A model generated the notes under the pieces. The model worked only from the letters and a program-made list of their open reading frames with translations, did no database searches and was not told the DNA's origin. Positions 6,172 to 11,208 of a DNA stretch of 11,208 bases are shown here, in pieces. Numbering within the stretch: the first letter of the stretch is position 1; each line of letters opens with the position of its first letter. The stretch is from Bacillota bacterium (lineage in GTDB: Bacteria; Bacillota; Clostridia; Tissierellales; Sedimentibacteraceae): NCBI GenBank assembly GCA_029239575.1, contig JARBUP010000078.1, positions 1 through 11,208 of the forward strand, written 5' to 3'. The position numbers were made by a program, and so were the translations under genes.

Positions 6172-7656
6172 ATGTATATTGATGATAAAATACTAATAGG
6201 TAAAAGCAATGGACCTGTTTATTTATTGCCTATGATGGCTAATAGGCATGGTCTCATAGCAGGAGCAACTGGAACTGGTAAAACCGTTACTTTAAAAGTT
6301 TTAGCTGAATCATTTAGCGAAATGGGTGTTCCTGTATTTCTTTCTGACATAAAGGGCGATTTAGCAAGCTTAGCTATAGAAGGTACGGACTCAATTAAAA
6401 TGCAAGAAAGAATTAAAAAGTTAAAGATAGATAACTTTACATATAATTCATTTTCAGTTCAATTTTGGGACTTGTTTGGAGAATATGGCCATCAAATAAG
6501 AACAACTGTTTCTGAAATGGGACCTATGTTATTAAGTAGAATATTGGGATTGAATGACACACAATCAGGTATATTAAATATCGTTTTTAGAATTGCAGAT
6601 GACAAAGGATTATTGCTTATAGATTTAAAAGATTTGCGTGCAATGATTCAATATGTAGGTGAAAATGCTCAAGATTTTAATTTAGAATATGGTAAAATAT
6701 CTTCACAAAGCGTTGGTGCAATTTTAAGAAATTTAATGACTTTAGAAGATCAAGGTGGAGAAAAGTTTTTTGGCGAGCCTGAGCTTGATTTAAATGATTG
6801 GATGAAGAAAGATAATGATGGGCGTGGATATATTAATGTATTGCACAGCGAAAAATTATTTCAAAATCCTACTTTGTATTCTACATTTTTGTTGTGGATG
6901 CTTTCAGAATTATTTGAAATGCTTCCTGAAGAAGGGGATTTAGATAAACCAAAAATGGTATTTTTCTTCGATGAAGCTCACCTTTTATTTGAAGATGCGC
7001 CAAAAGTACTTCTTCAAAAAATTGAACAAGTTGTAAGGCTTATTCGTTCAAAAGGAGTCGGCATATATTTTATTACTCAAAATCCTATGGATATTCCTGA
7101 AGATATATTAGGTCAGCTTGGAAACAGAGTGCAGCATGCCCTTCGTGCTTATACACCATCAGAAATTAAAAAGGTTGAAACAGCAGCTAAATCATTTAGA
7201 CCAAATCCTAATTTTGAAACAATAACGGCTATTACTGAATTGGCAACAGGTGAAGCACTAGTTTCTTGTTTAGATGAAGATGGAAGACCTTCTATAGTAG
7301 AACGTGCTTTTATATTACCACCTCAAAGCAGTTTTGGTACTCTAAGTGATATAATGAGAAATGATATAATAAATAATTCTCCCATGAAAAATAAGTACAA
7401 TAAAGAATTAGATAGGGAATCTGCATATGAACTATTAAACCATAGAAAATCTGAAGAAAAAGATTTAATAGAAAAACAAAAGAAGTGGAAAGAAGAAAAA
7501 GCAGATAACTATGAAGAGGATTATAAAACAGAGAAAAAACATAATAGAAAAAACACATCATCTATGGAAAAAATAGCTAATTCTGCTATGACTTCTATCG
7601 GTAGAGAAATAGGAAGGCAATTAATTCGTGGATTGCTTGGTTCGCTTAGAAAATAA
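6172..7656 (+). CDS. HerA-like ATPase, DUF853 (YjgR-type) family
   Basis: This is a FtsK/HerA-superfamily P-loop ATPase of the type annotated in E. coli as YjgR. The physiological role is not established. Relatives of HerA are hexameric DNA motors, so a DNA translocation role is inferred only. The 494 residues show LLPMMANRHGLIAGATGTGK with Walker A GATGTGKT at 31-38, the family motif PVFLSDIKGDL, Walker B VFFFDEAHLLF (D267-E268) and the sensor-like YFITQNPMDIP. A charged, probably flexible segment (about 420-475) precedes the conserved tail GREIGRQLIRGLLGSLRK. I chose ATG 6172 because GGATGGTG (6158-6165) is well spaced for it. ATG 6160 and GTG 6163 are in frame but have weak Shine-Dalgarno sequences. 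No nurA nuclease gene, the usual partner of true HerA, is nearby. It has its own promoter and is probably transcribed alone. Confidence 0.9.
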   Translation: MYIDDKILIGKSNGPVYLLPMMANRHGLIAGATGTGKTVTLKVLAESFSEMGVPVFLSDIKGDLASLAIEGTDSIKMQERIKKLKIDNFTYNSFSVQFWDLFGEYGHQIRTTVSEMGPMLLSRILGLNDTQSGILNIVFRIADDKGLLLIDLKDLRAMIQYVGENAQDFNLEYGKISSQSVGAILRNLMTLEDQGGEKFFGEPELDLNDWMKKDNDGRGYINVLHSEKLFQNPTLYSTFLLWMLSELFEMLPEEGDLDKPKMVFFFDEAHLLFEDAPKVLLQKIEQVVRLIRSKGVGIYFITQNPMDIPEDILGQLGNRVQHALRAYTPSEIKKVETAAKSFRPNPNFETITAITELATGEALVSCLDEDGRPSIVERAFILPPQSSFGTLSDIMRNDIINNSPMKNKYNKELDRESAYELLNHRKSEEKDLIEKQKKWKEEKADNYEEDYKTEKKHNRKNTSSMEKIANSAMTSIGREIGRQLIRGLLGSLRK

Positions 7657-7664
7657 TAATTTAT

Positions 7665-7710
7665 ATAAAAAATGATTGATATATCTATAATTATATTAAT
7701 TGTTTTTTAT
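7665..7710 (+). terminator. AU-rich hairpin after the HerA-like gene, possible terminator
   Basis: Bases 7665-7683 can pair with 7692-7710 over 19 positions with an 8-nt loop, using only A-U pairs and three G-U wobbles. The 3' arm includes a T6 run (7703-7708). It begins 8 bp after the stop codon. The absence of G-C pairs makes it a weak terminator, and the T tract is inside the stem rather than after it, so confidence is limited. Confidence 0.4.
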
Positions 7711-7723
7711 TCTTGTACAAGTG

Positions 7724-7732
7724 TTTGTCGAA
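7724..7732 (+). promoter_or_regulatory. Possible Spo0A box
   Basis: TTTGTCGAA matches the 0A box (core TGTCGAA) bound by the sporulation regulator Spo0A. A weaker copy, GCGCGAA (7750-7756), lies 24 bp further on. Both lie upstream of the rny -35 box at 7789. A heptamer can occur by chance, and the link to rny regulation is only inferred. Confidence 0.35.
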
Positions 7733-7788
7733 AAAGGGGGAATTATGTAGCGCGAAACTATTCTTTATCTGTAAAATACACATTTTTC

Positions 7789-7817
7789 TTGACATAACGC
7801 ATAAAAACTAATAAAAT
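7789..7817 (+). promoter_or_regulatory. rny promoter
   Basis: TTGACA (7789-7794), a 17-nt spacer and TAAAAT (7812-7817) fit a sigma-A promoter. Transcription would start near 7824, giving a leader of about 170 nt before the TTG start at 7994. In the 337-bp gap 7657-7993 I otherwise see the AU-rich hairpin, the GC-rich island at 7733-7757 and a 13-codon upstream frame at 7928-7969. Confidence 0.7.
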
Positions 7818-7993
7818 ATATATATGTATATATTCAAGTATTAAGAAATAACTTTTACTTTTTAAATATATCTTAAAAGATAAAGCATTTTATGACATTT
7901 CTCTATAAACATTTAAATAATGTACAAATGAAAACTGAGATGAAGCAAAATGTATATTTCGCAGCTTGAAAATTTAATATGGGAGGTGCCGAA

Positions 7994-9526
7994 TTGATTG
8001 AAATAATAGTTGGCATTGTTTGCTTAGCTGTTGGCTTGGGCGTAGGTTTTTTAGCTCGTAAACGAATAGCAGAAGGCAAAATAGGCAGTGCTGAAGAAGA
8101 AGCTAAAAGAATAGTAGATGAAGCAGTAAAAGAAGCTGAAACAAAGAAAAAAGAAATTCTTGTAGAGGCAAAAGATGAAGCTCATAAAATAAGAAATGAG
8201 TATGAAAGAGAAAACAAAGAAAGACGTAACGAATTACAAAAATCAGAAAAAAGACTTATTAAAAAAGAAGAGATGCTTGATTCAAAAAGCATGCTTGTTG
8301 AAAAGAAAGATGAAACATTACAAAGAAAATTAAGAGAAATTGAAACAAAACAAATTAAGTTGACAGCCATTCATGAAAAACAAGTTGAAGAATTAGAAAG
8401 AATTTCTGGTTTAACAACTGATGAAGCAAGAAATATGTTAATTGATAACATAAAAAGAGAGGCTGAGCAAGAAGCAGCAGTAGCTGTTAAAGATATTGAA
8501 AGAGAAGCAAAAGAAACTGCAGAAAAGAAAGCAAGAGAAATTATTTCTTATGCAATACAAAAATGTTCTGCAGACCATGTAGCGGAAACAACTGTATCTG
8601 TTGTTGACTTACCTAACGATGAAATGAAAGGCCGAATCATCGGAAGGGAAGGAAGAAATATCAGAGCCTTAGAACAATTAACAGGTATAGATATTATAAT
8701 AGACGATACTCCTGAAGCTGTAGTTATTTCTGGATTTGATCCAATTAGAAGAGAAGTTGCAAGACTTGCTTTAGAAAAATTAATAGCAGATGGTAGAATT
8801 CACCCAGCAAGAATTGAAGAAATGGTTGAAAAGTCTAAAAAAGAGATTGAGCAACAAATTAAAGATGAAGGTGAGCAAGCAGTATTAGAAACTGGTGTTA
8901 ACGGAATTCACCCTGAACTTATAAGATTATTAGGAAGATTGAAATTTAGAACAAGCTATGGTCAAAATGTACTAAAGCATTCTATGGAAGTTGCTTACCT
9001 TGCAGGAATAATGGCTGCTGAACTTGGCGCAGATGTTAAAATTGCAAAAAGAGCAGGTCTTTTACATGATATAGGTAAAGCAGTGGATCATGAAGTTGAA
9101 GGCCCTCATGTAACTATAGGTGAAGATTTAGCAAGAAAATACAAAGAAAATAAAGCTATTATACATGCTATAGCTGCTCATCATGGAGATGTTGAACCTC
9201 AAACAGTTGAAGCTGTTTTAGTTCAAGCAGCAGATGCTATATCAGCGGCAAGACCTGGTGCAAGAAGAGAAACTCTAGAGACATACATAAAACGTTTAGA
9301 GAAACTTGAAGAAATATCAAATTCATTTGAAGGTGTTGAAAAATCATTTGCTATCCAAGCGGGTAGAGAAGTTCGTATAATGGTTAAACCGGAAATAACA
9401 AATGATACAAGTATAGTTCTTATTGCAAAAGAAATCGTAAAAAGAATTGAAGACGAAATGGAATACCCAGGACAAATAAAAGTAAATGTAATAAGAGAAT
9501 CAAGAGCAATTGAATATGCTAAATAA
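7994..9526 (+). CDS. rny: Ribonuclease Y
   Basis: RNase Y is the membrane-anchored endoribonuclease that starts bulk mRNA decay in many Firmicutes. The order of domains is complete. One N-terminal membrane helix (about 2-21) is followed by a long Lys/Glu-rich coiled coil (about 30-190). The KH RNA-binding domain has the GxxG-type loop in KGRIIGREGRNIRALEQLTG. The HD hydrolase domain includes the HSMEVAYLAG helix and LLHDIGKA with the metal-binding pair H358-D359. TTG 7994 is chosen as the start because GGGAGGTG (7981-7988) lies exactly 5 nt upstream. The in-frame ATG at 7979 overlaps that site and has no Shine-Dalgarno sequence of its own. From TTG the protein is 510 residues, close to the 520 of B. 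subtilis. The gene has its own promoter and terminator. The gene that commonly follows rny in relatives, ymdB, is not present; purB follows instead. Confidence 0.96.
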   Translation: MIEIIVGIVCLAVGLGVGFLARKRIAEGKIGSAEEEAKRIVDEAVKEAETKKKEILVEAKDEAHKIRNEYERENKERRNELQKSEKRLIKKEEMLDSKSMLVEKKDETLQRKLREIETKQIKLTAIHEKQVEELERISGLTTDEARNMLIDNIKREAEQEAAVAVKDIEREAKETAEKKAREIISYAIQKCSADHVAETTVSVVDLPNDEMKGRIIGREGRNIRALEQLTGIDIIIDDTPEAVVISGFDPIRREVARLALEKLIADGRIHPARIEEMVEKSKKEIEQQIKDEGEQAVLETGVNGIHPELIRLLGRLKFRTSYGQNVLKHSMEVAYLAGIMAAELGADVKIAKRAGLLHDIGKAVDHEVEGPHVTIGEDLARKYKENKAIIHAIAAHHGDVEPQTVEAVLVQAADAISAARPGARRETLETYIKRLEKLEEISNSFEGVEKSFAIQAGREVRIMVKPEITNDTSIVLIAKEIVKRIEDEMEYPGQIKVNVIRESRAIEYAK

Positions 9527-9545
9527 TTAAAAATAGAAATTTATG

Positions 9546-9577
9546 GAAGTAAACAAAAAAATTGTTTACTTCTTTTT
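9546..9577 (+). terminator. Intrinsic terminator of rny
   Basis: GAAGTAAACAA (9546-9556) pairs perfectly with TTGTTTACTTC (9562-9572) around a five-A loop, and TTTTT follows (9573-9577). It lies 19 bp after the rny stop. The 11-bp stem has few G-C pairs but the overall form is typical for AT-rich Firmicutes. Confidence 0.85.
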
Positions 9578-9648
9578 AATTTAGAGATAAAATAAGTGTG
9601 TAAGTTGATAATAGCTTATAAATAAAAGTGAATATATAAAATTGATGT

Positions 9649-9668
9649 TAATTAACTTAAGTTAATTA
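9649..9668. promoter_or_regulatory. 20-bp perfect palindrome upstream of purB, candidate operator
   Basis: TAATTAACTTAAGTTAATTA is a perfect inverted repeat ending 25 bp before the purB ATG and just upstream of its Shine-Dalgarno sequence. Its size and symmetry fit a dimeric repressor site. The inner TTAACTTAAGTTAA resembles sites used by MarR-type regulators in general form. It does not match the known B. subtilis PurR box. No convincing promoter could be placed in 9578-9648, where TTGATA (9605) lacks a well-spaced -10 box. The regulator is unknown. Confidence 0.45.
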
Positions 9669-9693
9669 TTAAATAAATACGAAGAGGTATAGA

Positions 9694-11127
9694 ATGTCGA
9701 GAGAAACATATGAAAACCCATTAATAACAAGATATGCAAGCAAAGAAATGAGTTATATTTTTTCTGATGAAAAAAAGTTTACTACATGGAGAAAATTATG
9801 GGTAGCTTTAGCTGAATCAGAAAAAGAACTTGGTTTAAAAATTACAAATGAACAAATTAATGAAATGAAAGAAAATATATACAACATCGATTATGATCTT
9901 GCAGCTAAAAAAGAAAAAGAGTTCAGACATGATGTAATGGCTCATGTGCATGCTTTTGGTACTGCTTGCCCTAGTGCAATGCCTATAATCCATCTTGGTG
10001 CAACGAGCATGTATGTTGTTGATAACACAGATGCAATTCTCATGAAAGAAGCACTTCTTTTATTAAAAAAGAAATTAGTAAATGTAATAGATGCTTTATC
10101 AAAATTTTGTTTGGAATATAAAGATCTGCCTACCTTGGGATATACTCATTATCAACCAGCTCAATTAACAACAGTTGGTAAAAGAGCAAGCCTTTGGCTA
10201 CAAGATTTATTCATAGATTATGAAGAATTAAATCATTTAATAAATATGGTTAAATTAAGAGGAGTAAAGGGAACAACTGGAACTCAAGCAAGCTTCATGG
10301 AGTTGTTTGACAATGATTCTGATAAAGTTAATAAATTAGAACAACTTGTTGTAGAAAAAATGGGATTTAAAGAGGCATTCAAATTAACAGGTCAAACATA
10401 TACAAGAAAAGTTGATTATTATGTTTTAGCTGGTTTAAGCGGTATTGCTCAAAGTTTGCATAAAGCCACTAATGATATAAGAATTTTACAAGGTCAAAAA
10501 GAAATTGAAGAACCATTTGAAAAAAATCAAATAGGATCATCTGCTATGGCTTATAAGAGAAATCCAATGAGAAGTGAAAGAATTGCATCATTATCAAGAT
10601 TTATAATTTCAAATGAAGCAAACATGGCAAATACTGTTGCAACTCAGTGGTTAGAAAGAACTCTGGATGATTCAGCTATAAAAAGACTTGCTATGCCTCA
10701 AGGTTTCTTAGCAGCGGATGCAATACTTTCAATTGCATTAAATGTATTTTCAGGATTAGTTGTAAATGAAAAAGTTATAGAAAAACATGTTAATGATGAA
10801 CTTCCATTTATGACTACAGAAAATATTATAATGGAAGCTGTAAAGCGCGGTGGAGATAGACAGGAACTTCATGAAGAAATAAGAGTATTATCCATGCAGG
10901 CTGCAGAACAAGTTAAGAAATTTGGTAAATCGAATGATTTAATAGAAAGAATGTATCAAAGCAAAATTATAAATATGTCAAAAGAAGATATTGATGCAAC
11001 TATAAATCCTAAGAGGTTTGTAGGCAGAGCACCTTACCAAGTTGAAGAATTCTACAACGAAACAATAAAACCAATTCTTGAAGAAAACAAAGAATTGTTA
11101 GGGGTAAATGTAGAGCTTAGAGTATAA
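9694..11127 (+). CDS. purB: Adenylosuccinate lyase
   Basis: PurB performs two fumarate-releasing steps: SAICAR to AICAR in purine synthesis, and adenylosuccinate to AMP. It belongs to the fumarase/aspartase superfamily. In the 477 residues I see RHDVMAHVHAFG (78-89), the LGATSMYVVDNTDA substrate loop (101-114) and GYTHYQPAQLTT with catalytic-region H152. The superfamily signature GSSAMAYKRNPMRSE (281-295) contains the flexible-loop serine. RHDVMAHVHAFG and SSAMxYKRNPMRSE are closer to the form I recall from animal ADSL than to the shorter B. subtilis PurB of about 430 residues. The start is ATG 9694, with AGAGGT (9683-9688) well spaced. It stands outside any purine cluster in this window. The gene has a palindrome in its leader and a terminator after it. 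Confidence 0.95.
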   Translation: MSRETYENPLITRYASKEMSYIFSDEKKFTTWRKLWVALAESEKELGLKITNEQINEMKENIYNIDYDLAAKKEKEFRHDVMAHVHAFGTACPSAMPIIHLGATSMYVVDNTDAILMKEALLLLKKKLVNVIDALSKFCLEYKDLPTLGYTHYQPAQLTTVGKRASLWLQDLFIDYEELNHLINMVKLRGVKGTTGTQASFMELFDNDSDKVNKLEQLVVEKMGFKEAFKLTGQTYTRKVDYYVLAGLSGIAQSLHKATNDIRILQGQKEIEEPFEKNQIGSSAMAYKRNPMRSERIASLSRFIISNEANMANTVATQWLERTLDDSAIKRLAMPQGFLAADAILSIALNVFSGLVVNEKVIEKHVNDELPFMTTENIIMEAVKRGGDRQELHEEIRVLSMQAAEQVKKFGKSNDLIERMYQSKIINMSKEDIDATINPKRFVGRAPYQVEEFYNETIKPILEENKELLGVNVELRV

Positions 11128-11141
11128 TTAAAATATACATT

Positions 11142-11188
11142 AAAAAAGCAATGACAAAAAATGAAATATTTTTAGTTATTGCTTTTTT
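11142..11188 (+). terminator. Intrinsic terminator of purB
   Basis: AAAAAAGCAATGAC (11142-11155) pairs with GTTATTGCTTTTTT (11175-11188), with one G-U wobble. The loop can fold further through AAAAAT/ATTTTT. Because both A6 and T6 tracts are present, it could work in both directions. It begins 15 bp after the purB stop. Confidence 0.85.
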
Positions 11189-11208
11189 GTATATGAATGA
11201 AAAATATT

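Overview
The window is a low-GC, chromosomal stretch (AT-rich codons, A/T-ending, many AGA and AAA codons) from a Firmicute, most likely a member of the Clostridia. The evidence is the gene content and order (ftsK/spoIIIE, rimO, pgsA, recA, then rny), Gram-positive Shine-Dalgarno sequences, sigma-A-type promoters and a GAAC-N4-GTTC LexA operator. All seven genes lie on the + strand. No phage, IS transposase, CRISPR, tRNA or rRNA gene was seen.

Layout. 1-152 is a leader with an extended -10 promoter. 153-2533 is an ftsK/spoIIIE-type DNA translocase gene whose membrane part (153-701) and motor part (638-2533) are in different frames. rimO (2533-3873) follows with a one-base stop/start overlap, and pgsA (3857-4411) overlaps the end of rimO, so these form one operon. 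4420-4661 is a non-coding, nested inverted-repeat element (MITE-like) between pgsA and recA. recA (4813-5850) has its own perfect-consensus promoter with a LexA box over the start of transcription, and ends in a clear intrinsic terminator. A HerA/DUF853-family ATPase gene (6172-7656) has its own promoter. A 337-bp gap (7657-7993) holds an AU-rich hairpin, a short GC-rich island with a Spo0A-box-like heptamer, and the rny promoter. rny (RNase Y, 7994-9526, TTG start) ends in a terminator. purB (9694-11127) is preceded by a 20-bp perfect palindrome and followed by a terminator.

Functions. The genes are housekeeping: chromosome segregation (FtsK), ribosomal protein S12 modification (RimO), phosphatidylglycerol synthesis (PgsA), recombination and SOS response (RecA), a HerA-like motor of uncertain role, mRNA turnover (RNase Y) and purine synthesis (PurB). 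I found no evidence for a new multi-gene system. The items most worth a second look are the broken ftsK frame with a shortened last membrane segment, the nested repeat element, the palindrome before purB, and the GC-rich island before rny.
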